A stretch of DNA of 57,612 nt from Actinocrinis sp046724665 (lineage in GTDB: Bacteria; Actinomycetota; Actinomycetes; Streptomycetales; Catenulisporaceae), in assembly GCA_046724665.1 (NCBI GenBank), contig JBKOWZ010000038.1:1-57612 (forward strand). Reading direction: 5' to 3'. The notes below the pieces were generated by a model. The model had not been told where the DNA came from. It saw only the letters and a program-made list of their open reading frames with translations, and ran no database searches. Shown here piece after piece: positions 26,001 to 34,093 of the stretch. Numbering within the stretch: the first letter of the stretch is position 1; each line of letters opens with the position of its first letter. The position numbers and the translations under genes were made by a program.

Positions 26001-27888
26001 CGCCACCGGCATCGGCGGCGCGGCCGTGACCGGTCTCGGGCTGCTGCGCGCAGTGCCTCTGCGGCAGGCCGTCGCGTCCGGTGTGGCGATCGCGGTCGCG
26101 GCGGTGCCCGAGGGACTGCCGCTCGTCGCCACGGTCGCGCAGCTCTCCGCCGCCCGCAGGCTCTCCCGCGCGGGCGTGCTGGTCCGTTCCTCGCGCACGC
26201 TCGAAGCGGTCGGCAGGGTGGACACGCTGTGCTTCGACAAGACCGGGACGCTCACCGAGGGACGGCTCTCCGTCACCCAGGCGGCGACATTCGACAAGGA
26301 CGTCGCGCTCGACACCGCGCGAGCGCGGCGACTGCTCGCCCTCGCGGCGCGCGCATGCCCGCATATCGAGGAAGGCAGCGAGCGGCCGCCGGTGCACGCC
26401 ACCGACGCCGCGGTGCTGGACGCGGCCAGCCGGCTCGCCGACGCCGACAACGCGTGGAAACCCGAGGTCGAGCTGCCGTTCGAGACCAACCGCGGTTACT
26501 CCGCCTCGCTCGGCGCGTTGGACGGCGAGCAGTTCGTCGCGATCAAGGGAGCACCCGAAGTCGTCCTGGACCACTGCGGCTCGGTCCTCACCGCCAAAGG
26601 CACCGCGGACCTCACCGACGCGCGGCGACGCAAGGCTCAGGCCACGGTGCAGCGGCTGGCCGACCGGGGACTGCGCGTTCTGGCCGTCGCGCAGCTGCGG
26701 CCGGACACGCTCTCAGGCTCGCCCGAGACCGGCGACGAGGTCGCGCAGCTGGTCTCCGGGGCCGAGCTCACCTTGGCCGGTTTCATCGCCATCGCCGATA
26801 CGCCGAGGGCGAGCGCGGCCGAGGCGATACGCCGGCTGTCCGATGCCGGAGTGCGCGTCACGGTGATCACCGGCGACCACCCGAGCACGGCCAGCGCCGT
26901 CGCCCGCGGGCTCGGCGTTCCTGACGCGGACGAGGTGGTGACGGGCGCGCAGCTCGACGGCCTGTCCAAGCAGCAGCGCGAGGAGAAGATCCTCTCCTGC
27001 GCGGTGTTCGCGCGCGTCTCCCCGGAACACAAGGTACGGATCGTGCAGACGCTCCAGCGGGCCGGCCGGGTCGTCGCCATGACCGGCGACGGCAGCAACG
27101 ACGCCGCGGCGATCCGGCTCGCGGACGTCGGCATCGCGGTGGCCGGACGCGGATCGGTCTCCGCGCGCAGCGCCGCCGACCTGGTGCTGGCCGATCCGGA
27201 TCCGGAGCGGATCGTCGATGCGGTCGCGGAGGGCAGGGCGCTGTGGGGCAGCGTGCGCGACGCGGTGTCCATCCTGGTCGGCGGCAACGGCGGCGAGGTC
27301 GCGTTCACGGTGCTGGGTACCGCGCTCGACGGCCGCGCGCCGCTCGGCACCCGGCAGTTCCTGCTGGTGAACATGCTCACCGACATGCTGCCCGCGCTCG
27401 CGGTCGCCCTCGCCCCGGCCAAGCCCGACGCCGGGGGCGAGCAGGCCATGGCCGCGGGCCCGGTCGCCGGGCTTCGCGGCGCGGATCTGGCGCGCGACCT
27501 GGCCGCGCGCGGCGGCGCGACTGCTCTGGGCGCGACGCTGGCCTGGCAGGCCGGGCGGATGACCGGACGCAGGAAGCGGGCGGCGACGATGGGTCTGGCC
27601 GCGCTCGTGGGAACCCAGCTCGGCCAGACGCTGGTGACCGGCAGGCACAGCACGCTGGTCATCGCCACCGGCCTGGTCTCCGCGACGGCGCTGTTCGCAG
27701 TCGTGGAGACGCCGGGCGTCAGCCAGTTCTTCGGCTGCACCCCGCTCGGCCCGGCCGCGTGGGGCGTCGTCTCGGCGAGCGCCGTGGCCGGCACCGCCGC
27801 GGGAGCCTTCGCCCCGGCGCTGTTCGACCGGTTCGCGGCGAAATTCGCCGCGGATGATCCGCGGAGTCCGCAAGCCGCGGCCGCGTGA
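23089..27888 (+). CDS. Large CtpI-like cation-translocating P-type ATPase
   Basis: This 1,599-residue membrane protein starts at GTG 23,089, overlapping the polymerase stop. The C-terminal half is a normal P-type ATPase: LTGESLPVSKG, PEGLP in the transport helix, CFDKTGTLTEG (phosphorylated Asp1050), and TGDGSNDAAAI. The PEGLP motif points to the P2 type. The N-terminal half (to about residue 700) contains an HMA-like domain without CxxC (about 100-170) and a decayed ATPase copy: VVDCAALCTSRP where DKTGTLT should be, and ARHAALAAADVAVAV in place of the GDGxND hinge. This tandem arrangement and length resemble mycobacterial CtpH/CtpI. The transported ion is not evident. Confidence 0.9.
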   Translation: MTRRHGVLSMARSATAYSLATSVQSARLAAATARGTALVAGSVAGYVAGQAASGAGHAAERVLPGAVASIPRRAVGVLGELASPGPARAARRVWSRGGRAHIEVKGLTGHGERHRRLAADVTAALGALKGVRWAQVNAVTRQVLLAYDEHEIGIERLIQTVEDVEQALGTADDDFPGDLPEHPADDAPVAIAALALGTDIAGLAVAAVTRAAHVTPLPRAVRIPLIFADTYPRLRHALEDRLGRPHADLLLALSTSAVNAASRGSGPLVVDSAQHLLHLVEARSRQSVWQRREQELVMNGEELPTEAPMHRTRPAPYPQGPVERLGDRSSLASLLGAGGMLAFSRDPRRAADLMLATMPKAARLGREAFAATLGWELCRHGVVPMDAGALRRMDRVSAIVVDCAALCTSRPRVLSATAVAADAETALDDGRVWRIAEQVIGQSPHSTPGSWKSGPWRLESSGGKDGGGTAVRGPDSPAAATLDLLDERGRLRGRVQVGYTLDPLADAVLAAARDSADRVVLTQHDSAQELLAWADEVMQADESVTGRVRRLQREGHGVLLLSTARHAALAAADVAVAVLRENGGAPTDTANSVGWTADLICGPGLDEAWRLLRTVSAARRVSERSCRLAVGGSALGALLATVGGQRPGGSGMPPVHSASLVAVLDGAYGAVRVGRLSAPEPAIRGTWHAQDARDVYRRLRDHRSRMLQQDAETSARRQPSDVIRDTARSFSRVPPVRQLVVTPAKSMAGLGGAVVEELRDPLTPVLALGAAASAVVGSGVDAILVGGVMAGNAVISATQRLRAESALRGLLLGERISARRVRWTAASADGAADDSDADGDAWTAGLTEAPTETVATERLRVGDVILLRTADIVPADARLIRADGLEADESSLTGESLPVSKGTAATPGADLADRSCMVYEGSTIAAGSGYAVVTAVGSATEAGRAGAAAGSAAPAAGIQARLSELTRIALPATGIGGAAVTGLGLLRAVPLRQAVASGVAIAVAAVPEGLPLVATVAQLSAARRLSRAGVLVRSSRTLEAVGRVDTLCFDKTGTLTEGRLSVTQAATFDKDVALDTARARRLLALAARACPHIEEGSERPPVHATDAAVLDAASRLADADNAWKPEVELPFETNRGYSASLGALDGEQFVAIKGAPEVVLDHCGSVLTAKGTADLTDARRRKAQATVQRLADRGLRVLAVAQLRPDTLSGSPETGDEVAQLVSGAELTLAGFIAIADTPRASAAEAIRRLSDAGVRVTVITGDHPSTASAVARGLGVPDADEVVTGAQLDGLSKQQREEKILSCAVFARVSPEHKVRIVQTLQRAGRVVAMTGDGSNDAAAIRLADVGIAVAGRGSVSARSAADLVLADPDPERIVDAVAEGRALWGSVRDAVSILVGGNGGEVAFTVLGTALDGRAPLGTRQFLLVNMLTDMLPALAVALAPAKPDAGGEQAMAAGPVAGLRGADLARDLAARGGATALGATLAWQAGRMTGRRKRAATMGLAALVGTQLGQTLVTGRHSTLVIATGLVSATALFAVVETPGVSQFFGCTPLGPAAWGVVSASAVAGTAAGAFAPALFDRFAAKFAADDPRSPQAAAA

Positions 27889-28042
27889 CTACGAGCGGCG
27901 CCCGGGACGACGGTCCCGCGCACTGCCTCGTTCTCCACGATGACGGTGGACCGAAGCGTCGGCGGGCAGCCGCGATCCGCGTGCCGAGGCCGTCTCCGAG
28001 GCGTGATGACGCGCCCGGGCCGGCGAGGCGAACCGCCGGGCC

Positions 28043-28291
28043 TTACCGGGGCATCGCGGCGGTGAGCGCGAGATATTCGTCGTCGGTGACGTTGACCGTG
28101 AGAGCGGGCGTGCCTTTCGACGCGAACTCCATGCCCGGCATCACGTAGACCGCGCCATGGCGGTTCTGCGCGATCCAGGTCTCCACCTCGTCGGTATGCA
28201 GACTCGGCAGGTGAACCAACTCCCAGGGGATACCCGACGGCACGGTCTCTTCCGGACCCACCGCGATCACTGAAACGACGGGCTGATACAC
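28043..28291 (-). CDS. Small protein of unknown function
   Basis: Not recognised. From GTG 28,291 the product has 82 residues, with GGAGG (28,296-28,300) 4 bp upstream. The sequence is soluble, mixed alpha/beta, with segments YQPVVSVIAVG and GAVYVMPGMEF. It converges on the P-type ATPase gene (154 bp gap). The start of the track could also be GTG 28,303, which would overlap the ribosome site. Codon pattern and ribosome site support a real gene, but there is no functional clue. Confidence 0.5.
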   Translation of the reverse strand: MYQPVVSVIAVGPEETVPSGIPWELVHLPSLHTDEVETWIAQNRHGAVYVMPGMEFASKGTPALTVNVTDDEYLALTAAMPR

Positions 28292-28599
28292 AATGCCTCC
28301 CACCGGCTCGTGGCCGGACTCGCCGGGGCTTCACGATTCACGGTTCAGGGCTCGGGGATTCGAGGGCTTCGCCTCAGACCGAGCAGGGCATCGCCCTCGT
28401 CCCCTTCACCCGTCCACAGCGCATGATGGCTGGCGCGTAACCCGTGTCACGCACAGGAAACGCGCCGCGTTCACCGATTTTTGCCCGGTCCGATCGTCAC
28501 CGGATGTCGAGGTCCCGTGCTGAACACGGCCGCCACGATCGGCTCGTACCTCGGGCGCCAGGGGCGTGTGATTTCCCCCGGCCAGGTTACTTGGTCTCC
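28292..28599. other. Divergent intergenic region, 308 bp
   Basis: This region separates the minus-strand small protein from the plus-strand DUF5709 gene and should hold both promoters. I see no clear -35/-10 pair, repeat or small gene. GC is slightly lower than in the flanking genes. Confidence 0.5.
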
Positions 28600-29130
28600 A
28601 TGTCTGATGATCAAATGACTGGACCGGAGGAATTCACCGGGACACAACAGATCCCCGAGCAACAGCCGCAGGGGCAGGACGTCCCCGAGGACGAGGGCGT
28701 CCTCCAGCCCGGCGACACTCTGGAAACCGATGACCTGCAACGCGATCCGCTCGACACCGGCGTCAGCCCGCCCGAGCGCCATCCGGCCTCCGAACGTCAC
28801 GGAGTGACGGCGGCCGAGGCTCGGGAAGCAGAGCCCCTCGACCAGCGGCTGGCGCAGGAAGAACCGGACGTCGGTGCGCCGGAGGTACTGGCTCCTTCCG
28901 ACGCGCAGGCTTCTCCAGAAGCGCAGAGCCCCGAAGAGGCGGGCGAGGTAGGCGATGTAGGAGAGTCGCCCGAGCCGCGCGCGGGACGTCTCGTCGCCCC
29001 CGACGAAGGCAGTCATCCGGCTGACGAGCCGACATATCTGGCCCGCGACGTAGGCGTGGACGGCGCGGCGGCCGGCGCCGAGGAGGCGGCCGTGCACGTC
29101 ATCGATGAGGAACCGGAATCCGGGCGGTGA
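28600..29130 (+). CDS. DUF5709-family acidic protein
   Basis: From ATG 28,600 the product has 176 residues, is strongly acidic and rich in Pro, Glu, Asp and Gln, and probably mostly disordered. Segments SLDQRLAQE-like (PLDQRLAQEEPDV), AGRLVAPDEGSH and the C-terminal DVGVDGAAAGAEEAAVHVI match the conserved parts of DUF5709 from streptomycetes. The function of that family is unknown; it is often found among stress-related genes, as here. The upstream in-frame ATG (28,444) would add about 52 basic residues absent from the family. Confidence 0.85.
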   Translation: MSDDQMTGPEEFTGTQQIPEQQPQGQDVPEDEGVLQPGDTLETDDLQRDPLDTGVSPPERHPASERHGVTAAEAREAEPLDQRLAQEEPDVGAPEVLAPSDAQASPEAQSPEEAGEVGDVGESPEPRAGRLVAPDEGSHPADEPTYLARDVGVDGAAAGAEEAAVHVIDEEPESGR

Positions 29131-29328
29131 GGCGGACGACCTCGGTCGCCCGCCAGTCGTTCCTTCGAACGGCCCGCGCGTATGCGGACGTGCCGACGCG
29201 ATTCGTGCACATTCATTCGAGCGGCGTTGTTTAAGCGGCTACCAATGCGGTTACCCGAAGTGGGCGAAAACGGTGTGTGCAACGCGACGCGCCGGAAACG
29301 GACCTATGCCCGTAAGGAGAGTTTTCTG

Positions 29329-29502
29329 ATGGGCGTCATTCTCGCCGTTCTGATTCTCGCCCTGATTCTGGGCGGGTTGGGATTCGCGGCGCACGTCCTG
29401 TGGTGGATCGCGCTGGTGGTCTTCGTGGCCTGGCTGGTCGGCTTCGGATTCTCCGAAGGGGCCGGGACCGGCGGCCGCCGGCGCTGGTACGGACGCTGGT
29501 AG
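29329..29502 (+). CDS. Small hydrophobic membrane protein (57 aa)
   Basis: The product of 57 residues consists of two closely spaced hydrophobic helices (GVILAVLILALILGGLGFAA, then WWIALVVFVAWLVGF) and a short basic Gly/Arg tail ending in RRRWYGRW. It matches the short hydrophobic-protein family common in streptomycetes. AAGGAG (29,314-29,319) lies 9 bp before ATG 29,329. A longer in-frame reading from 29,182 lacks family support. A strong hairpin follows. The likely place is the cytoplasmic membrane; the role is unknown. Confidence 0.8.
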   Translation: MGVILAVLILALILGGLGFAAHVLWWIALVVFVAWLVGFGFSEGAGTGGRRRWYGRW

Positions 29503-29516
29503 CCATCTGCGGTCCC

Positions 29517-29549
29517 CGAGGGGCGCGCCTTTGACCGGCGCGCCCCTCG
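29517..29549 (+). terminator. Strong hairpin terminator
   Basis: CGAGGGGCGCGCC and GGCGCGCCCCTCG pair perfectly over 13 bp with a 7-base loop (TTTGACC), 15 bp after the stop of the small membrane protein, and are followed by a short GTTT. Confidence 0.75.
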
Positions 29550-29692
29550 CGTTTCCCGCTTACCGCTCCCGCCCGTCAGGGTCCACCACGGACTGCGCTT
29601 CAGCGCCTCCAGCCTCGGTGCGTCCCTTCCCTGCTCGCGATGTGGCAGCCCGGGTCGAGCAGGTAGGCAATCGTCTGCTTATCCACGCGCGC

Positions 29693-29737
29693 CGAGGGCG
29701 GCCAGGCCCTCAGGGCCTCACGGGGTGGCCGCCCTCG
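29693..29737 (-). terminator. Hairpin overlapping the 3' end of the DUF3140 gene
   Basis: CGAGGGCGGCCA (29,693-29,704) and TGGCCGCCCTCG (29,726-29,737) form a perfect 12-bp stem that includes the last codons of the minus-strand DUF3140 gene. Its loop can fold again (GGCCCTCAGGGCC). It is probably the terminator of that gene. Confidence 0.55.
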
Positions 29738-30065
29738 CAGGTTTGAGCGGATCATGGCCGATGTTCATCAGCCGGTGACGCCATCCCCGATCGCCGACCG
29801 TCGGATCCAGTTGCGCGTTGCGCTGTGTACGCACGACGTGCACGACGCGCTCCATGGTCTGCGCGTCCTGCTCGGTCAGATCCCGGCGGCGCTTGCGCAG
29901 AATCGCGGCGACGTGCCTGCCGTCCGGCGATCCGGCCTGATCCGGCACCGCCTCGACCGACTCGTCCGCGCCGCTGGTGCGGAGCCATTCCTCCAACTCG
30001 CGGGACGTCATGTTGACGACCGTGTGGAAGTCCTGCCACAGCTGATCGGAAACCTGGACCGCCAA
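29718..30065 (-). CDS. DUF3140-family protein
   Basis: The product of 115 residues matches DUF3140: FHTVVNMTSRELEEWL near the start, then VAAILRKRRRDLTEQD and WRHRLMNIGHDPLKP at the end. The start is TTG 30,065 with GAAGGAGG about 8 bp upstream; no ATG fits. The family is small, cytoplasmic and uncharacterised, and often sits among stress and DNA-protection genes. It lies 42 bp downstream of a hemerythrin gene in the same direction, probably in one transcript. Confidence 0.85.
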   Translation of the reverse strand: MAVQVSDQLWQDFHTVVNMTSRELEEWLRTSGADESVEAVPDQAGSPDGRHVAAILRKRRRDLTEQDAQTMERVVHVVRTQRNAQLDPTVGDRGWRHRLMNIGHDPLKPARAATP

Positions 30066-30107
30066 TGCGCTCGCCTCCTTCGTCCGTGAGGCCCCGTCAA
30101 ACCGTTC

Positions 30108-30695
30108 TCAGTCGTTCTTGGCCTTGGAAAAGGCGTCCCTCGCCTTGTCGAGCAGCGCGGCGAACGGGCCGACCGTGTACTGCGCGGCCGTCGAGCCGGC
30201 GGCACCGGGATGCGGATGCGTCGGCGCGACCTTCTCGGCCCGCAGCAGGCGCTTGCCCTGCCGCTGCTGCTCCTGCGCGCTGCATTCGGCCAGGATCCGG
30301 GGAAACTCGTCCGTCTCCTCGTTCCGGGCGTGGTCCGAGACGTCCTGCTCGAGCTTGGCCAGCCCGCGCGCGAACTCGGCGCTGTGTACGTCCAGCTTCT
30401 CCAGGTCCGCCAGCGCGTGCGCGGCCTCGGCCTCCTCGCGGTTGCGTGCGGTGGCGACCTCGTCGCCGGTGATCATCTTGGAGGCCGGGCGCACGACCAT
30501 CTCCTCGCCGGCCTCGTGTACGGCCAGCAGCTCGCGCAGCCGGTCGAAGGCGGTCTGCTTCGCCAGCCCGTCCGCGCTCTTCACCAGCGCGAACAGCTCG
30601 CGGATGCGGGCGTGCTGCTCGTAGAGCACCGCCAGCACGCTCCCGGTCGGCAGCGCGGCCGCCGCCTCGCGCTCCATCTGAGCCAGGTTCACCAT
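30108..30695 (-). CDS. Hemerythrin-like HHE-domain protein
   Basis: From ATG 30,695 the product has 195 residues. His/Glu motifs of the diiron four-helix bundle are visible: YEQHARIREL, HEAGEEMVVRP, AHALADLEK and DHARNEETDEFP. The C-terminal 50 residues are not part of the fold. These proteins bind a diiron centre and are tied to oxygen, NO or redox handling. A GAGGA site precedes the start. It is divergent from a second hemerythrin gene (157-bp gap), so the two probably share a control region. Confidence 0.85.
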   Translation of the reverse strand: MVNLAQMEREAAAALPTGSVLAVLYEQHARIRELFALVKSADGLAKQTAFDRLRELLAVHEAGEEMVVRPASKMITGDEVATARNREEAEAAHALADLEKLDVHSAEFARGLAKLEQDVSDHARNEETDEFPRILAECSAQEQQRQGKRLLRAEKVAPTHPHPGAAGSTAAQYTVGPFAALLDKARDAFSKAKND

Positions 30696-30852
30696 GGCGT
30701 CCTCACTTTCCGGTTGATCGGATCGACCCCGGGTGACCGCCGATGAAGCGATTAAAACGGACCAAAGCGATGATTCCACCGCTCGCGCAGTTTGTCGGAA
30801 GTGACGCCGGTTACCAGCTTGCGCATGACCCACGCGACGAAGGGAGTCGGCA

Positions 30853-31347
30853 GTGGACGCGATAGTCCTGCTCAAGAACGACCATAAAGAGGTTGAGAAG
30901 CGGTTCAAGCAGTTCGAGAAGCTGGCGAAGGGCGGCGAGCGCCGCGCCGACCTGAAGGCGAAGGCGGCGCTGGTCGCCGAGATCATCCAGGAGCTGACCA
31001 CCCACACCTACATCGAGGAGACGATCTTCTACCCGGCCGCCCGCGAGGCCGCGCCGCAGACGGGAGACCATGTGCTGGAGAGCTTCGAGGAGCACCACAT
31101 GGTGGTGTGGATGCTCTCCGAACTCGGCGGGCTGGATCCGGCCGACGAGTCATACAACGCGAAGATGCGCGTGCTGATGGAGAACGTGCGTCACCACGTC
31201 CAGGAGGAGGAACACGACTGGTTCCCCGTGGTCCGCTCGGCGCTCGGCCGCAAGGTCCTCCAGGAACTGGGCGAGCAGATGGAGCACGCCAAGAAGGACG
31301 CGCCGCGCGACCCGCTCAAGGTCCGCAGCGCTCGCGCCGGCGTCTGA
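30853..31347 (+). CDS. Second hemerythrin-like HHE-domain protein
   Basis: The product of 164 residues begins MDAIVLLKNDHKEVEKRF (GTG 30,853 with GAAGGGAG upstream). It shows the HHE ligands NDHKEVEK, HTYIEETIFYPA, EEHHMVVWML and HHVQEEEHDWFP, complete for a diiron site. It is divergent from the 30,108 hemerythrin gene but only distantly similar to it, so this is not a recent duplicate. It is followed after 24 bp by a broken molybdopterin oxidoreductase gene, suggesting a former shared transcript. Confidence 0.9.
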   Translation: MDAIVLLKNDHKEVEKRFKQFEKLAKGGERRADLKAKAALVAEIIQELTTHTYIEETIFYPAAREAAPQTGDHVLESFEEHHMVVWMLSELGGLDPADESYNAKMRVLMENVRHHVQEEEHDWFPVVRSALGRKVLQELGEQMEHAKKDAPRDPLKVRSARAGV

Positions 31348-31371
31348 GGGGGCCGATTGAGAGAGGTGCGC

Positions 31372-32759
31372 ATGCAGCCGAACCAGCCCCCGGAAAGGAT
31401 CGCCGAGCCGTGGGGAGAACGCACGCCGTACGCGCCGGGCACGCAGTGGCCGGCACGCGTCGACCGCTTCCTCGAGCCGGGCGTGCGCGAGGAGGAGGTG
31501 CGCTGGTCCGTACCGCTTCGCTGCTGCACTCCGATGGCGACGCGATGGACATCGCGGTCCGCGACGGGCGGATCGTCGGCGTGCGCGGATACGCCGGCGA
31601 CCGGGTCAACCGGGGGCGGCTCGGCCTGAAGGATCTGTTCGGCTGGCAGGCCAACCACTCCACCGACCGGCTGACCCGGCCGCTGGTGCGTGAGAACGGC
31701 CGGCTGGTCGAATGCGGGTGGGACGAGGCGATGGGCCGCGTCGTGGAGCGCTCCCGGACGCTGCTGGACGAGCGTGGGCCGGGCTCGATCGGCTTCTACA
31801 CCACCGGGCAGTTGTTCCTGGAGGAGTACTACACGCTGACGCTGATCGCACGCGCCGGCATCGGCACCAACCACCTCGACGGCAACACGCGGCTGTGCAC
31901 CGCGACTGCGGCCGAGGCGCTGAAGGAGAGCTTCGGTTGCGACGGGCAGCCCGGCTCGTACGGCGACATCGACCACGCCGACACGATCGCGCTGTTCGGG
32001 CACAACATGGCCGAGACCCAGCCGGTGTTGTGGATGCGCGTGCTCGACCGGCTGGCCGGCGCCGAGCCGCCGCGGCTGCTGGTCGTCGATCCCCGGCCCA
32101 CTCTCCCGGCCCGGCACGGGACGGTCCACCTGGCGCCGCGCTCGGGCACGAACGTGGCCCTGTTCAATGCGCTGATCCACGAGCTGATCCGCAACGAGCA
32201 GATCGACAAGGCGTACATCGAGGCGAACACCGTCGGATTCGAGGAACTGGAAGCGCGCGTCGCCGAGTGCACGCCCGAATGGGCCGCCGGGATCTGCGAC
32301 GTGCCGGCGCGGTCGATCGCCGAAGCCGCCGACCTGCTCGGGACCGCGCGGCGGCTGCTCTCCACGGTCCTCCAGGGCGTGTACCAGTCGCATCAGGCCA
32401 CTGCCGCCGCGGTACAGGTGAACAACATTCATCTGCTGCGCGGGATGCTCGGACAGCCCGGCTGCGGCCTGCTGGCCTACCGGGTGATCGCCGCCGTTCC
32501 GGCCAACCCGGCAGCGATCCCGATGCCGACGTCGGCCGCCACTCGTCCCGTTCGCATCGATCTTCAACCTTCCGCCGTGTCGTGTGACCTGGCCGATCCG
32601 ATCCGATCTGTTCGGCTCGGCCCGCGACCGCGATTGGTACGGCAGCAGGTGCGGTGCCGCGATCCGGCCGCCGAGCGACGTGACGTTCACGATCGTCCCG
32701 CGGACACCAGCCGATACCCGCGCGCGCCCGGTGCAAGCGTCTTTCTCTCTGTCTGGTGA
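31372..32759 (+). pseudogene. Molybdopterin oxidoreductase, frameshifted and truncated
   Basis: The N terminus (MQPNQPPERIAEPWGERTPY, from ATG 31,372) is in one frame to Trp at 31,504. The family sequence then continues in another frame as VRTASLLHSDGDAMDIAV. Restoring one G (GG to GGG near 31,505) rejoins them, so a single-base deletion breaks the gene. From there the nitrate-reductase-like molybdopterin domain is well kept (GQLFLEEYYTLTLIARAG, DGNTRLCTATAAEAL, LFGHNMAETQPVLW) as far as RGMLGQPGCGLL near 32,475. After that the sequence is unrelated until the stop at 32,759. Intact relatives run on for several hundred more residues. Both lesions make this a pseudogene unless the first is a sequencing error. 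Confidence 0.85.
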
Positions 32760-32871
32760 GTCTCGGTTTCGCGCGGGCGTTGGGCACCCGGGCTGCGGGA
32801 GCGGGGTTGCGCGCGCTGCGCCGCCGCTGGCCGATCTGCGGATTGCGAGTTGGGCGACCCGGCGTGTGCGG

Positions 32872-33726
32872 TTACGGCAGCTGGACGTTCTTCAGTTCAG
32901 TGACCTGGTCGAAGAGCTGGAACACGATCTGCATCGCCTCGCGTTCGTCTCGAATCTCCTGGAGCAGGTCAAACATCCGATCGACCTCGCCACGCACGTA
33001 CACGGTCTGCATCGAGCGGACCTTGTTGCGCAGGTCGATGAGCACCCTGGCGCCGGCCACGACGAAGCGGGCGAACGGGATCGCCGGCGCGATCGACGCG
33101 CCGATCTCAACCAGCAGATGCTCACAGAGGACCCACGCACTCTCATTGGCCAGCGTCTCGGCCAGCGCATCGCTGATCGCCACCGGACCGCCTGCCGGCG
33201 CTTCGGCGCAATAGCGCAGCAGCTCGTATCGTCTGCGCTCAAGCAGCCCGGCAGCGACGTTCATCGCCAGCGTGAGCCACTTGCCCCCCAGGGCCAGCCA
33301 CGCCCATCGCAATGCGCTTCGTTGCTCGGCTTCGGTCAGGTTCTGCACTATCGCACCGAGGGCGACGGTTGGCTGGCTGAAGTCAACGTCATGCGCTTCG
33401 GCGAAATCAGCTACGAGCTTGATGACCGCGTCCAGGGCAATGCCGTCCGCAATGGTCACCGCCATCGCATAATGACCGGCCAACGCCTCGAACGTACCCA
33501 CGAAATCGTCGATCTCGTGGTCCAACTCCCGTGCGGCCTGCTGAATCAGCGTCGCGCGCCGGTTGGCCGGGTCGTAATAGTTGGCGACCAGCCTTCTGAC
33601 CTCACGCACGAGGTCGCTGTCCCCACGGCTGTAGCCATGGGTCGCAGCGACGAACCTGGCCCGGGCCGCGCTGAGCTCATCTGGCGGGCGATTGGACTCA
33701 TCGGTGGATTCGGTCTGTACAGGCAC
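32872..33726 (-). CDS. Protein of unknown function, mostly helical
   Basis: Not recognised. From GTG 33,726 (GGAGGGGAG 6 bp upstream) the product has 284 residues, largely predicted helical. There is an acidic N terminus, then SDLVREVRRLVANYYDPANR, a central stretch with hydrophobic segments (LGGKWLTLAMNVAAGLL and IGASIAPAIPFARFVVAGA), and a charged C-terminal helix (VDRMFDLLQEIRDEREAM). One or two segments might be membrane-associated. No catalytic motif or known fold is evident. It stands alone next to decayed genes and may have been acquired horizontally. Confidence 0.6.
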   Translation of the reverse strand: MPVQTESTDESNRPPDELSAARARFVAATHGYSRGDSDLVREVRRLVANYYDPANRRATLIQQAARELDHEIDDFVGTFEALAGHYAMAVTIADGIALDAVIKLVADFAEAHDVDFSQPTVALGAIVQNLTEAEQRSALRWAWLALGGKWLTLAMNVAAGLLERRRYELLRYCAEAPAGGPVAISDALAETLANESAWVLCEHLLVEIGASIAPAIPFARFVVAGARVLIDLRNKVRSMQTVYVRGEVDRMFDLLQEIRDEREAMQIVFQLFDQVTELKNVQLP

Positions 33727-34093
33727 TGACGGCTCCCCTCCGCGTGCAGTGCGCCAGCGCGGCGCGGCAACCGCACGGCGCTGCCGAGGTACTGGTGGTC
33801 TGACTAAACCACTCATGCCGACCAATCTCCGGCGTTTCGAGAAAGGGCGCACCGGCGACGAGAATCGAGATCGGCACGCCAAACTCGGACCTGCGTTCAA
33901 GCTGGTTGTGTCGGCAGTGCCGGCTGGTGCTACGCCTGACGCACGAAGATCCGGCCTGCGGCTACAGGGGGATTCAGGGCGGCCAGCTCATGCAACGCGC
34001 GTCGTATTTTCGAGCCTCACAGGCAATCACACCGCAGGTCAACGCTTTGGCGCGGCGACCGGCAGGCCGCCGGTCGCCGCGCCAAGCGCCATC
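33727..34093. other. Intergenic region, 367 bp
   Basis: This stretch holds the promoter side of the unknown minus-strand gene and, at its right end, the GH16 terminator hairpin (34,047-34,085). No gene is evident in either strand. Confidence 0.5.
34047..34085 (-). terminator. Very stable hairpin terminator of the GH16 gene
   Basis: TTGGCGCGGCGACCGGC and GCCGGTCGCCGCGCCAA pair perfectly over 17 bp around a 5-base loop. It begins 9 bp beyond the stop of the minus-strand GH16 gene. Confidence 0.8.
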
